Positions 34,726 to 47,800 of a stretch of DNA of 64,000 nt are shown piece by piece. Origin of the DNA: Aegilops tauschii subsp. strangulata (Eukaryota; Streptophyta; Magnoliopsida; Poales; Poaceae). The notes under the pieces were generated by a model. The model did not search any database, had not been told where the DNA came from, and saw only the letters and a list, made by a program, of their open reading frames with translations. The stretch is taken from contig NC_053038.3 in NCBI RefSeq assembly GCF_002575655.3, positions 142,802,885 to 142,866,884 of the forward strand, in the 5' to 3' direction. The translations under genes were made by a program, and so were the position numbers. How positions within the stretch are numbered: the first letter of the stretch is position 1; each line of letters begins with the position of its first letter.

Positions 34726-37700
34726 TCAAGTGTAGTAAGGCCGAAGCTGAGCTATGTTCCACGGCCGACGGATCTCCTCCTCCGACTTACGTGAATCTTT
34801 GTGCTCCCGAATGTCAATGAGGTAATATGACCCGTTGTGCAAGTTCTTGCTGACCACAAAGGGCCCTTCCCAAGGCGGGGATAACTTGTGTGCATCTGTT
34901 TGATCCTGGATGAGCCGGAGCACGAGATCGCCTTTCTGGAAGACCCGGGATTTAACCCGGCGGCTATGGTAACGGCGCAGGTCTTGCTGGTAAATCGCTG
35001 ATCGAGCTGCTGCCACATCACGCTGTTCGTCCAATAGGTCAAGAGCATCTTGTCGCGCCAGTTCATTATCCGCCTCAACATAAGCCGCCACTCGAGGTGA
35101 GTCATGACGGATGTCACTGGGGAGGACTGCTTCTGCTCCATAAACCATGAAGAAAGGCGTGAAGCCTGTAGACCTGTTAGGAGTAGTGTTGATGCTCCAT
35201 AACACGGAGGGCAACTCCTCCACCTAACAACCCGGCGTCCGTTGCAAAGGAACCAAAAGCCGGGGCTTGATACCTTTCAGAATCTCCTGATTAGCTCTCT
35301 CAGCTTGACCGTTGGATTGAGGATGAGCCACTGAGGAAACATCAAGTCGGATATGCTCTCGTTGACAAAACTCTTCCATGGCGCCTTTGGAGAGATTGGT
35401 GCCATTGTCAGTTATAATGCTGTGCGGAAAGCCAAAGCGGAAAATCACCTTTTTCACAAATTGAACCGCCGTGGCTGCGTCGCACTTGCTAACTGGCTCA
35501 GCTTCCACCCACTTTGTGAATTTATCAACTGCCACCAAGAGGTGGGTCTTCTTATCCTTGGACCTTTTAAAAGGCCCAACCATATCAAGCCCCCAGACCG
35601 CAAAGGGCCAAGTGATTGGGATCATCCTCAGCTCCTGAGCCGGCACATGAGCCCGTCGTGAGAACATCTGGCAACCATCACATTTACTGACCAAGTCCTC
35701 TGCATCAGCATGAGCCATCAACCAATAAAAACCATGACGAAAAGCCTTGGCCACAAGGGACTTTGAGCTGGCGTGATGGCCACAATCCCCTTCATGGATC
35801 TCACGCAAGATCTCTTGACCTTCCTCAGGGGAGACACAACGCTAAAATGCTCCTGTAACACTGCGATGATGCAACTCGCCATCGATAACAATCATTAACT
35901 TAGCCCGCCGGGTTATTTTCCTGGCCAAAGTTTCATCCTCAGGCAACTCGCCCCGGGTCATGTAAGCCAGATATGGCATTGTCCAGTCTGGTATAATATG
36001 GAGAGCCGCCACCAGTCGTGCCTCCGGGTCAGGGACAGCCAAGTCTTCCTCCGTAGGCAACGTAACCGAAGGGCTATACAGGACGTCCAGGAAAGTGTTA
36101 GGCGGCACCGGCTTTCGCTGAGAGCCTAGCCGGCTTAGAGCATCAGCCGCCTCGTTCTTCCTGCGATCAATGTGCTCTACTTGGTAGCCCTGAAAGTGCC
36201 CAGCAATCGCATCAACTTCGCGGCGATAAGCCGCCATGAGAGGGTCCTTGGAATCCCATTTGCCTGATACTTGTTGAGCCACCAAGTCTGAGTCACCGAA
36301 GCACCTTACCCGGCTCAAGCTCATCTCTTTAGCAATCCGAAAACCATGGAGCAAGGCCTCGTACTCAGCCGCATTGTTAGTGCAAGGAAACATCAACTGT
36401 AGCACATAATGGAACTTGTCACCTTTAGGGGAAGCCAATACAACGCCAGCCCCCGAGCCCTCCAACTGTCTGGACCCATCGAAGTGAATAGTCCAATACG
36501 TGTTATCCGGCTTTTGCTCGGGCACTTGTGACTCTGTCCAATCATTGATGAAATCCACCAAGGCCTGAGACTTAACAGCAGTGCGTGGCACATATTTGAG
36601 ACCATGAGGTCCAAGTTCTATAGCCCACTTAGCAATTCTCCCTGTGGCCTCTCTGTTTTGAATGATATCACCAAGAGGGGCAGAACTGACCACAGTGATG
36701 GGGTGACCCTGAAAATAATGCTTAAGTTTCCGGCTCGCCATGAACACACCATACACAAGCTTCTGCCAATGCGGGTACCGCTGCTTGGACTCAATGAGCA
36801 CTTTGCTGACATAATAAACTGGCCGTTGAACCGGATGTTCCTTACCCTCCTCCTTGCGCTCCACCACAATAGCCACACTGACGGCTCGTGCGTTTGCTGC
36901 TACATACAGTAATAAGGGCTCCTTATCAACCGGAGCAGCAAGGACTGGGGGCTCTGCCAGCTGCTTCTTCAAATCCTCAAAAGCGGTATTAGCTGCATCA
37001 TTCCAGACAAAGTTATCAGTTTTCTTCATCAACTGATATAATGGCATGGCCTTCTCACCCAAACGGCTTATAAACCGGCTTAAAGCAGCGATGCGACCCG
37101 CCAAATGCTGAACGTCATTTATACACGCCGGCTTAGCCAGGGAGGTGATGGCCTTGATCTTCTCTGGGTTAGCTTCAATGCCTCTGTCAGAAACCAAAAA
37201 ACCCAAGAGTTTGCCTGCAGGAACACCAAAGACACACTTGGCTGGGTTAAGCATCATCTTGTAGACCCGGAGATTATCAAAGGTTTCCCTTAAATCATCT
37301 ATCAGGGTTTCCTCTTTTATGGACTTAACCACAATATCGTCCACATAAGCGTGAACATTGCGCCCAATCTGTTTATGAAGACAGTTCTGTACACAACGCT
37401 GGTAAGTCGCCTGTGCACACTTGAGTCCAAAAGGCATAGACACATAGCAGAAGGCTCCAAAGGGAGTGATGAACGCCGTCTTCTCCTGGTCCTTAACTAC
37501 CATCTTAATCTGATGATATCCGGAATAAGCATCCAAGAACCTTAAGCGTGCACAACCTGACGTAGCATCAATGATTTGATCAATACGGGGGAGGGCAAAA
37601 GGATCAGCCGGACACGCCTTGTTTAAGTCCGTGTAGTCCACACACATCCGCCAAGTGTCGTTCTTCTTGAGTACAAGCACCGGGTTAGCCAACCACTCTG

Positions 37701-37929
37701 GGTGAAAAACTTCAACAATAAACCCGGACGCCAAGAGCCGGGCCACCTCTTCACCAATGGCCTTCCGCCTTTCTTCATTAAACCGCCGGAGGAACTGCCT
37801 GACCGGCTTAAATTTCGGATCAACATTGAGAGTGTGCTCAGCGAGTTCTCTAGGCACACCCGGCATGTCAGAAGGTTTCCATGCGAAGATGTCCCTATTC
37901 TCACGGATGAACTCGATGAGCGCGCTTTC

Positions 37930-37932
37930 CTA
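37930..37932 (-). other. Conserved UAG between protease and RT frames (copy D)
   Basis: TAG on the minus strand after ANLDPK, followed by GAA AGC. The frame downstream is open and continues into RT. Confidence 0.55.
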
Positions 37933-40900
37933 TTTTGGATCCAGATTGGCACTGATACTAAACTGCTGAGATGAATCCCCTGGAACAAAGTCAACCAGCT
38001 TAGTTTCATCAGCCGACTTAAATTTCATCGCCGGCTCATTCTCCCTAGTCGGCTTTTTCAGAGAGGTCATATCTGTAGGGTCAACATTGTCTTTGTAAAA
38101 CTTCAACTCCTCTGTAGCACAAACAGATTCTGCATAAGCTGCATCACCTTCCTCACACTCCAGAGCCACTTTCCGGCTGCCGTGAACCGTAATGGTCCCA
38201 TTGTGACCTGGCATCTTGAGCTGTAAGTACACATAACACGGCCGTGCCATGAACTTGGCGTAAGCCGGCCGTCCAAATATAGCATGGTATGGACTTCTTA
38301 TCTTGACCACCTCAAAGGTCAATTTCTCCACCCTGTAGTTGTTCTCGTCTCCAAAGGCTACCTCCAATTCGATCTTGCCAACTGGATAAGCCGACTTACC
38401 AGGTACCACACCGTGGAAGATAGTGTTTGACTGGCTGAGATTCTTATCAACCAACCCCATACGGCCAAAAGTCTCATAATAGAGGATGTTGATGCTGCTG
38501 CCTCCATCCATGAGCACCTTTGTGAACTTATATCCTCCCACTTGAGGAGCCACCACTAAGGCCAAGTGGCCTGGGTTATCCACCCGGGGAGGGTGATCCT
38601 CCCTACTCCACACTATAGGCTGCTCAGACCACCGCAAGTAGCGTGGGATCGCCGGCTCAACAGCATTCACTGCCCTCTTATGAAGCTTCTGATCTCGCTT
38701 ACACAGACTGGTGGTAAACACATGATACTGTCCACCGCGGAGCTGCTTTGGATTGGTCTGATAACCCCCCTGCTGCTGCTGATGACCCTGGCCAGACTGC
38801 TGATTAAAGCCCCCTTGACCGTTCTGAGGACCGGAATTTGAGCCGCCGCCTGGGCCATGAAAGCCGCCGGCGCCTGAGCCGCCGCCCGGGCCATTGTAAT
38901 TCTTAAAGGCCTTCATGATCGCACAATCCTTCCACAGGTGAGTCACTGGCTTCTCTCTAGAGCCATGCCTTGGACAAGGTTCATTCAACAGCTGCTCCAG
39001 CGTCGGACCTGACCCGCCGCCTCGGGGAGGGGGCCTCCCCTTGCGTCGCTGGTTATTACCTTGTGAGCTAGCGTTGGCTACAAACTCTAGGCTGCCATCG
39101 GCCTTGCGCTTGCCTCCTCCTTGGTTCCCCGGGTTAAACTGAGGACCCTTGCCATTGCCGTTCTTCTTTCCCTTCCCTGTCCTTTCATCATCTGAAGGGG
39201 GATCCTTGGTACCATCAGAATCGGCATACTTGACAAGAGCTGCCATTAGTGTACCCATATCACTGCAGTCGCGTTTAAGCCGCCTGAGTTTCATCTTCAG
39301 GGGCACAAAACGACAATTCTGCTCCAGCATTAAAACCGCTGAGCCGGCATCCATCTTGTCTGACGAGTGTATGATCTCCTTAACCCGGCGAACCCAATGT
39401 GTCGTAGACTCACCCTCCTGCTGCTTACAGTTAGTCAAATCCACGATTGACATAGACTGCCTACAGGTATCTTTGAAGTTTTGGATGAACCGGGCTTTCA
39501 GCTCAGCCCAAGACCCAATGGAATTCGGTGGTAGCCCTTTCAACCAAGTGCGGGCAGTCCCATCTAACATCATGGTGAAATACTTGGCCATGGCCGCCTC
39601 ACTGACCTCCAGCAGTTCCATAGCCATCTCATAACTCTCGATCCAGGCTGCGAGTTGTAAGTCAGCTGTGTAATTAGGCACCTTCCTAGGGCCCTTGAAG
39701 TCCTTAGGTAGACGTTCATTACGGATAGCTGGCACTAAACAAGGGACACCCCCGGTCCTGGTAGGGACACCCACGTCAACGGAAGTCGTCGGATAAGCCG
39801 GGGGGGTCTGGTAAGCCGTCAAGTGAGGCACTTGCTCCACCTCTTGCCGCGCTTTGTCCTGGTCTGCTGCGTAAAAGGCTCCATTGTGAGCCGGGCCATG
39901 GCCAGGGGGCGGGTCATGGCATCGGACGTTACTTGAGCCGGTTGCTGAGACCATGTGCCGGCTGTAACTCGGGCTCTGGCCTGGACGAGGGGTCGAGTGG
40001 ATCCTGTCCCGGCTGTAGGAGTACGCCTCTTGCTGCGCCAGTGCTGTCTGAAGGAGTTCCCTGACCCGGCGGGTTTCAATAGCGGTCGGAGAGTCACCGT
40101 CAACTGGGAGAGCCGCCAGCCGTGCTGCCGCAGCGACCATGTTCTCCAGCGGGTTATTATAATGACCCGGGGGTATTGGCACGTACGGAGGCGGGGCAGG
40201 GGGCACCTGGGGAGGCCCCATCACTCGTGGCTGAATAGGGGTTCCAGACCCGGGCACTATGACCCCTGGCGGGTTACTAGACCCTACACCTGGCGTGTTG
40301 AAGAGATTGCGTGGATCGTAAACCGGAGGGAGTCGAGATTGGGTCTTTTGATGCCTCCTTCTCATGACCTCATTGGACGCGTTCTGATCCATCGTGAGTT
40401 GGAAGGACCGCGCCTGGATCAACTGAGTTTGGGCCTCGAGAGCCGCCCTCTCCGCAGCCATCCTGATCCCTTCCGCTGCAAGCTCCTCCTTAGCTTTCAC
40501 TAGATCCAATTTTAACTGTGCCACCTCCGCATCATGCTGAGCTTGATCCGCCGGGTCGACCGTGGCGGTTAACAGGGCCGTCATCTTGTCCATGAGATCC
40601 ATCAGTACCTGAGCCGGAGAAGGCACCGGGTTTCCCGCTCCAGCAGCGGGGTTCTGAATAGGCTGCGCACCAGCCATAAAAACTCCAACCTGACTTGGTG
40701 GCTCAAATAGGTCCGGAATACTGTCACCCTCGGAACAACCCGTGAGCTTGCCATCTTGAAGTTGGTATAACGAGTTTGACTCATCGGTGGCTGACTCGCC
40801 GTCAGAGCCGGCGGCCGTCTCATCACCAGATCCAGATCGATCAGAGAGTCCTCCATGGATACACCCCACAAAAGCATGCCTTAAGGCAGGCCGGGCCCGG

Positions 40901-41159
40901 GCGGGTCGCGCACGCTGAGCCGTCTCGATGAGATCGGCGCAGAGACCGGCTCAGGGCCCGGCTCACCAATCTTGCCAATGAAAACATGAATTCCGCCGAA
41001 GGGGACCCGGTATCCGTACTCAATTGAGCCGGCGTCGGGGCCCCAGTTTGCATCGTCGATGTAGAGCTTGCCGCGACGACTCTTGGTCATCCGGCCCACA
41101 GCGTATCCCTTGAGCCCTTCGAAGCTGCCCTTCAAGAACTCAAATCCACCGTGCGCTGG

Positions 41160-41178
41160 CCCCACGGTGGGCGCCAAC
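41160..41178 (-). other. Primer-binding site of element D
   Basis: Minus-strand GTTGGCGCCCACCGTGGGG directly after the 5' LTR. It is identical to C at 12349..12367. The reading frame through it encodes part of RQLAPTVG. The tRNA species was not assigned. Confidence 0.65.
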
Positions 41179-41696
41179 TGTCGTGGAATTGTCACGGCAG
41201 ATGTCCTCGAGCTAGGACTTAGTCCTGGAGCCATCGCAACTAGGAAGCTTGAAGGGGTTAATGCGGGACAAGGAACACGAGGGTTTATACTGGTTCGGCC
41301 CCTTACGGTGAAGGTAAAAGCCAACGTCCAGTTGAGGTGGTATTGATTAGGGTTGTGATCACCAGGGAGCTAAACTGCTATGCCCGGCTTTCGATGAGAT
41401 TGTTCTCGAGCCTAAACTGCTGCCGGGTCGTCCCTTTATATAGGGAGGCTGACGCCCTGCAGCTCTCAGAGTCCCGGCTGGCTCATAAGAGTGTCCGGCT
41501 CGGACTCTCAACTATTCTTGCCTTACACTACAAGTTCTACCATAATAATGATTGTAACTACGGGCCTTAAGCCATCTCCAGGTCTTAGCCCATCTTTGGC
41601 CCACCGTCTTTAAGCTTGGCGCCGGGCTTCTGGCAATGACCATAGGAGTAACCCGGCCCCTCCTGGCGGGTGACTCTAAGGTCTATATCCTCAACA
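41179..41696 (-). repeat. Element D 5' LTR
   Basis: 518 bp; minus strand from TGTTGAGGATATAG to CCACGACA. TATATAAA on minus at 41442..41435. The gag ATG is inside it at 41234. Confidence 0.93.
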
Positions 41697-43265
41697 GTCG
41701 GCTTATTTTTCTTCGCCCTCTTGCTGGGTTTCACTTGTACACTGCAAGTCAAAGGGTTAGTGCAAAAACATGAGTAAGATAAGCACAAAATAAACTGATC
41801 ATCATTAGCCGGGAGCGGTTTTGAAAGCCGGCAAGCTGGACTGCATTGAGTCGCCGGAGGAGAGGTCTGCCTCTTTGCTGGTCCGGGGCTGCCTCCGACT
41901 CTCATAAATCTGTCGCTTCAAAAGAAATTGAGGATCTTGATAAGCTAAAGGATGTGAAAATCTTACTTTCCGGGTTACTCTTCGGACTTTCTATCTCGGC
42001 AAAGGCTCGGAGTCGGAGGAAATTATAGTTACCTCTTCATTCACTTCATAACTCGTTCCGGTGTCCTCCTGCTGATAATCCGTGTCAATAAGATGGTTAA
42101 AAAAGGAGCCTAAAGAGTCAAGAGCTACCTCTGACTCGGAGGTGTCTTCCAGATGAAGCAGGTCTGAGGCACTAGGTTTATTCCCCTTCTTACGGGAGCG
42201 GCTTTCCTGGCGGCTTTCTTAATTTTTCTGGCTTTCTTTGCAGATTCATGGTCATACTTGACCTTCCAGAATTTATCATTAGCCTGTAAAATACAACAAA
42301 GGTTATTGAATTAAGACAAAATCGTTAAAATGGAAGGTGAAGTATTCAGGTAAATGGTTTACCGCTGGAGCCGGGTTAGCCTTGCAGAAATGTCTTAAGC
42401 CCACTCTCCCGCAATCTGCCAGGCTCTCGTTAAGAAGAGACTTGGTTGTATCGTCAATGAAGTCCTCAGGTAAGTCGTCTGGACTGTGCCGAAGAGGATC
42501 ATCCTTCTGGCCCATGTAATCACACATCAAGCCGGGGCGGCGGCTTAAAGGAATCACCTGCCAGGCAATCCAGACCCGGACCAGATCAATGCCATTTAGG
42601 CCGTTCCCCAGAAGAGCTTTGATCTTGTTGATGGTGGGAGTAAGTGGTTGACGTTCAGCTTGAGATAATTTGTCTGGTAAGGGGTGATTTGACTCCAGAC
42701 GCAGGGCGCGAAAGCCGGGCAGAGGGTTCTCATCAACCGGAGAAGTGTCTTGGCAGTAGAACCATGCCTGGTTCCAGTCTTTCGAGTGGCTTGGCGGCTC
42801 AGCATAAGGGAAGAGACAATCTCTCCGTCGTTGGATTGAGATTCCACCGAGTTCCAAGCTAGGCCTGTTGGCACATTCATTCTGGCGGTTCAGATAAAAT
42901 AACTCCCTAAAGAGTAGCAAGCTGGGTTCTTCTCCGAGGTACACCTCACAGAATACTTGGAAGTTGTAGATGTTTGACACGGAGTTGGGTCCGATATCTT
43001 GAGGTCGCAGATCAAAAAAATGCAAGATATCTCTGAATTATTTCGAGCCGGGTGGAGTGAAACCCCGTTTCATGTGATCAGTGAAAATGACAACTTCCCC
43101 CTCCTTGGGATGAGGTTTCTCTTCTGACGGGTCAGGAGCACGATAAGACATGATCTCTTTCCTTGGCAGATAACCCGTCTTTACAAAATCAGCTAAGATG
43201 CTGTCAGTGACATTGGATCTAACCCAGTTGCATGTGACGGGTGCTTTGGGAGCCTTAGGCGGCAT
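41697..43265 (-). pseudogene. Element A antisense gene, 5' part (exons 1 to part of 5)
   Basis: Exon 1 (43265..42363, 903 bases, same length as in C) starts MPPKAPKAP and has the Transposase_28-like region, but a TAA at 43040..43038 replaces a Phe codon. Exon 2 (from 42283) has lost one base in the Arg/Lys-rich segment, shifting the frame. Exons 3 and 4 are recognisable at about 42055..41955 and 41910..41830. Exon 5 begins at about 41741 and is cut by element D at 41701. The continuation is 28666..26862. Confidence 0.85.
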
Positions 43266-44307
43266 TGTGAAAGATGGAAGCCTATGACAAAATAAAATTT
43301 CCGGTTCAAATTTAAGCCGGAGGAAGATTTCAGTTCAGTATTCAAGATGGCGGCTTATGAAGGGGCCTAATGATATATGGCTAATTGTGTCAGGTTATTT
43401 AAGCCGCCGTGGATATCATGAGCATTTAAGTTATGTAACTCTATTATGAATGATCCGGAAATTTCACAAAGCATGGCCTCTTTTAAGCCGGCGATATGAG
43501 CCGCCATGGCTAACAGATGCAGTTTTTTGCCTAAGTGTTGCACAGACAAGTTTCACAGACTGGAGCTATTATTTTGGATCAAACGGTCGTGCAGAAAAGA
43601 AAATTTTCTAGAACTAAAAACTGGTACAGATGAGCTCATAAGCTCCAATGAGTTCTTTTTGCAAGTGAAAGGGATCTGCTAGTATTGAAAAAGGACGCGA
43701 AACAACTACCGCAGGAGTTCTGTACTGTTTTTCGGATCAAAAGAGACCACGGTGGAAGAACTATGAAGAAACTGAGATGAACTACGAAGAACACGGAAGA
43801 AACACGGAACCCTAATGCGGATCTGACGTTCGAGAAGAGGAAGACTTACAGTTGCAGATTCACTGCGGAGAGTCGCCGCCGTTCTTTGGACTAGCTCAGG
43901 TTGATGCAGCGGCCGAGGCTGAGGAAGACGAGATGCGCGGCGGCGGAGCTCGGGTTCTGAGGCGTCGAGAGGAGGAAGACGATGGAAAGGGAAGAATGAG
44001 AAAGGACCCGGTCGGGCCTATTTATAACGGAAGGCTGATAAGTGGGCGCGAGAAACGAGGAGGCTGAAAGCATAATTATCCAGCTACAGAGGCGCCTCGG
44101 TTTTCGGGACGGTTATTAAGATAAGGATCCGTTGAGATACGTTGGGCAGGACGTGCATTAATGGCGGATGACGTCACGGCGGGTTACAAAGAATCCAGAA
44201 GATGACGTCGTGGCGGGTTATAGCCTTTGCGCAGACAGAAGCCAGAAGATTTTTTATTAAGGTATTGAAGATTGACATGAACCGGTTCAAATCAATCTGG
44301 GGCCTAA
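43266..44307 (-). promoter_or_regulatory. Promoter and 5' leader of A's antisense gene
   Basis: Minus-strand TATAAATA at 44026..44019, TGACGTCA at 44176..44169 and a one-mismatch copy (TGACGTCG on plus) at 44203..44210, again 34 bp apart. The leader-intron donor GTAAGTC is at 43849. The plus-strand end CTGGGGCCTAA adjoins the 3' LTR at 44308. Confidence 0.65.
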
Positions 44308-44826
44308 TGTTGGGGATATAATTACTGGAGTCACCCGCCCAGGAGGGGCTAGGTTATGTCATGACGATCATCACATGAAGCCCAATATCAAGCTTGAGGA
44401 TGGCGGTTCAGTAATGGGCCTAAGGCCTAGAGGCGGCTTAAGGCCCGTAGTGATAAACCGTCGTTAAGGCATGACTTGTAGTGTAAGGCAAGAATAGTTA
44501 AGAGTCCGAGAAGGAAACTGTTTATAAGCCGGCCGGGACTCTGAGAGCCGCTGGCGTTAACCTCTCTATATAAAGGGACGACCCAGCGGCGGTTTAGGAC
44601 GGGTAAGATCAGATCGATAGCCAGGCATAGCGGTTTAGCTCCCTGGTCATCGAAACCCTAAGTAATTCCACCTCAACTGGAGTAGGCTTTTACCTTCACC
44701 GTAAGGGGCCGAACCAGTATAATCCTCGTGTCCTTTGTCCCGTTTAACCCCTTTAAGCTTCCTAGTTGCGATGGCTCCACAACTAAGTCCTTGCACGAGG
44801 ACATCTACCGTGACAATTCAACGACA
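44308..44826 (+). repeat. Element A 3' LTR
   Basis: 519 bp, TGTTGGGGATATA to AACGACA, TATATAAA at 44567..44574. Followed by the TSD CATGG (44827..44831) and B's polyprotein on the minus strand. Confidence 0.93.
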
Positions 44827-47800
44827 CATGGTCTCCGATCTCGAAAGCCCAGTCACAGTGCTTGCTATCATAGTAACTATTCTGGCGCGATTGCGCGGCT
44901 TTGAGATTTTCACGAATGACTTTACACATTTCTTCAGCCTCTGTGATTAAGTCATTGCCAAGAAGTTGGCGTTCACCAGTCTCTGACCAATTGAGAGGAG
45001 TACGGCACTTTCTGCCATAGAGAATCTCGAATGGGGCCTTGCCCGAACTCGCTTGGAAGCTGTTGTTGTAGGAAAAATCGGCATATGGAAGACAATCTTC
45101 CCACTTCATGCCAAAGGAAATGACACAAGCCCTGAGCATATCTTCAAGGATTTGATTGACTCGCTCGACTTGGCCACTAGTTTGAGGATGGAAAGCTGTG
45201 CTGAAGCGAATGTTTGTGCCCATGGCCTTCTGGAAGGAATCCCAGAACTTAGAAGTGAATATGCTTCCACGATCTGAAGAAATCAATTGTGGAATGCCGT
45301 GCAAGGAGACAATCCTGGAGGTGTATAGCTCTGCCAACTGAGCTGCTGTGATAGATTCTTTGATTGGAAGGAAATGAGCCACTTTAGAAAGCTTGTCGAT
45401 GACAACGAAGATAGCATCATTTCCGCGTTTGGACTTTGGAAATCCCGTCACGAAGTCCATTTCGATATGATCAAACTTCCACTCTGGGATAGCAAGAGGT
45501 TGAAGGAGACCAGCTGGTCGTTCGTGTTCTGCTTTCACCCTTTGACAGACATCACATTCATTCACGAATTGAGCGATTTCTCGCTTCATTCGAGTCCACC
45601 AATACGACTGCTTGAGGTCGTGGTACATCTTCATACTTCCAGGATGAATGGAAAAAAGAGAATTGTGCGCCTCGTTCATAATGACTTTCCTTAGATCACC
45701 TTTAGGAACCACAATCCGGTCCTCAAAGAACAAAGTGTCCCTGTCATCAATGCGATAGCACTTGTATTTGGAAAGACCCTTGTCAATACCATGTTTCACC
45801 TTCTTCACCATGGTATCCAGGAGTTGTGCCTCACGAATTTGATCTTCCAAAGTAGGAGAGACTATGAGGTTGGCAAGAAAGCCTCGAGGAACAACTTGGA
45901 GATTCAGCTTGCGGAAAGCTTCACAAAGATCCGGTTGGAATGGCTTGAGAATTAAGATGTTGCAATAAGCCTTCCTGCTCAAAGCATCTGCAATGACATT
46001 GGCTTTGCCTGGAGTACATTCAATACTCGGATTGTACTCTTGAATCATTTCGACCCATCGAGTCTGCCTGAGATTGAGGTTGGGCTGAGTGAAGATGTAC
46101 TTGAGACTCTTGTGATCGGTGAGAATGTCCACTTTTCTTCCCAACAAGAGATGTCTCCATGTGATTAATGCATGGACAACTGCCGCCAACTCAAGATTGT
46201 GAGTGGGGTAGTTCTTTTCATTGGGCTTCAACTGACGAGAGGTATAGGCCACAACTTTCTTCTCTTGCATTAACACAGCACCGAGACCTTGAAGAGAAGC
46301 ATCACAGAAAACTTCGAATGGCTTGGATTCGTCAGGAGGAGTTAAGACAGGAGCTCTGACGAGTTTCTGTTTGAGAGTGTTGAAAGAAACGTCACACTCA
46401 GGAGACCAGACATACTTCACATGCTTCTGGAGGAGGTTGGAAAGAGGCTTTGCAATCTTAGAGAAATTCTCAACGAATCTTCGGCAATAGCTTGCAAGAC
46501 CAAGAAAACTGCGAAGCTGCTTGACATTCTGAGCAGGTTCCCAATTCACAATTGCAGACACCTTCTCGGGATTAACAGCGATGCCCTTGGCAGAGATGAT
46601 ATAACCAAGGTAAAGAACTTCATCAAGCCAAAACTCACATTTGGAAAACTTCGCATAGAATTGATACTCTCTGAGCTTGTCGAGCACCAATCTCAAATGT
46701 TTGGCATGATCCTTCTTATTCTTGGAGAAGACCAAGATATCATCGAGATACACCAGGACAAATTCATTGGTATAGGGGTTGAAGATGAAATTCATCATCC
46801 GAGAGAATGTTGGAGGAGCATTGACAAGGCCGAAAGACATGACAGTATATTCGTAAGAACCAAAGCTTGTTCTGAATGCTGTCTTGGGAATATCTTCTTC
46901 ACGAATGCAAATCTGATGATAACCCATACGAAGGTCAAGCTTGGAGAAGACTTTAGCACCTTTGAGTTGCTCGAATAGCTCCTTGATGTTGGGAAGTGGA
47001 TACTTGTTCTTGATTGTCTTCTTGTTCAATGGACGGTAGTCGACACAAAGTCGGTCCGTGACATCCTTCTTCTGGACAAAAAGAACACCACAACCCCATG
47101 GAGAAGAACTCGGTCTGATCAAACCCAGACGCTCTTGTTCATCGAGTTGTTTCTTCAATTCCTTCAGCTCCTTGGGTCCAAGCTTGTAAGGACGCTTGCA
47201 AACGGGTTCCGTGCCAGGCTCTAGATCGATAACGAACTCAACTGGCCGGTGAGGAGGCATACCCGGAAGCTCTTCTGGAAAGACATCTTGATACTCACAA
47301 ACGACTGGAATTTGAGAAATAGCATCCAATTTGCCCTTCTCATTGAGAGAAAACAACTGAATGGTTTCATCACGAGCGGCATAGATGATAACATCCTCAG
47401 AAGAATGTGTCAATTGAATTTCCCTGGCAGCACAATCAAGTTGAGCCTTGTGCTTAGAAAGCCAGTCCATCCCGAGAATTAGATCAATATCCGAGTCACC
47501 AAGAACAATTGGTTTAGCCAGAAATTTATAGTCGCCCATCTTGATACCGACATTCGGAACCAACATGGTAGATCTCAAACGCTTAGCCGGAGAAATAACT
47601 TGCATAACTTTGGATAAAATCTCTGTGTCAACATTGTGCTTCGATGCAAATGGGTATGACATGAAAGAATGCGATGCACCAGTATCAAATAAAACTTTTG
47701 CAGGAATATCATTAACTGAGAGATTACCCATTATCACATCAGTAGATTCCTCCGCTTGAGCTGCATTCATCATGTTGACCTTTGCAGACTTGGGATTATG

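Larger units (their letters stand above)
34726..41234 (-). pseudogene. Element D gag-pol, nearly intact
   Basis: The gag frame starts at the LTR ATG (41234..41232) and crosses the PBS. A frameshift near 40880 separates the N-terminal 100-odd residues from a long open gag-protease frame (40869..37930). That frame has the gag core (LKGLPPNSIG), CX2HX8HX4C at about 38976..38922, a Gly/Gln-rich tail and a DGGSSIN protease. After the shared TAG (37932..37930), RT (YVDD near 37350..37339), RNase H and the second RNase H are open to a TAG at 35844..35842. Integrase 35808..35227 ends at a TAG at 35226..35224 (Trp to stop), and the last part 35223..34726 ends LRPYYT. The two private stops are of the G-to-A/C-to-T kind, so this is the best preserved sense gene of the three copies. 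Confidence 0.9.
28667..41696 (-). mobile_element. Element D: complete Tat-lineage gypsy element inserted in A's antisense gene
   Basis: 13,030 bp, flanked by the TSD GTCGG (28662..28666, 41697..41701). The sense strand is minus, so 41179..41696 is the 5' LTR and 28667..29201 the 3' LTR. The minus strand has a nearly complete gag-pol and the plus strand carries the antisense gene. LTRs differ at about 10 positions by eye plus one 17-bp tandem duplication. The opposite orientation to A and C makes its antisense gene readable on the plus strand. Confidence 0.95.
5720..44826 (+). mobile_element. Element A: Tat-lineage Ty3/gypsy retrotransposon, hosting C and D
   Basis: LTRs at 5720..6239 and 44308..44826 start TGTTGGGGATATA and end ACGACA. 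The TSD CATGG is at 5715..5719 and 44827..44831. The sense strand carries a decayed gag-pol (6184..11829 and 24857..25747). The minus strand carries a multi-exon gene (43265..41697 and 28666..26862). The second, archaeal-type RNase H after the first RNase H, plus the extra antisense ORF, identify the Tat (Retand/Ogre-like) lineage. Subtracting C and D with their TSDs leaves about 13.0 kb, the same size as C and D. The PBS at 6240 is mutated relative to C and D. Confidence 0.93.
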
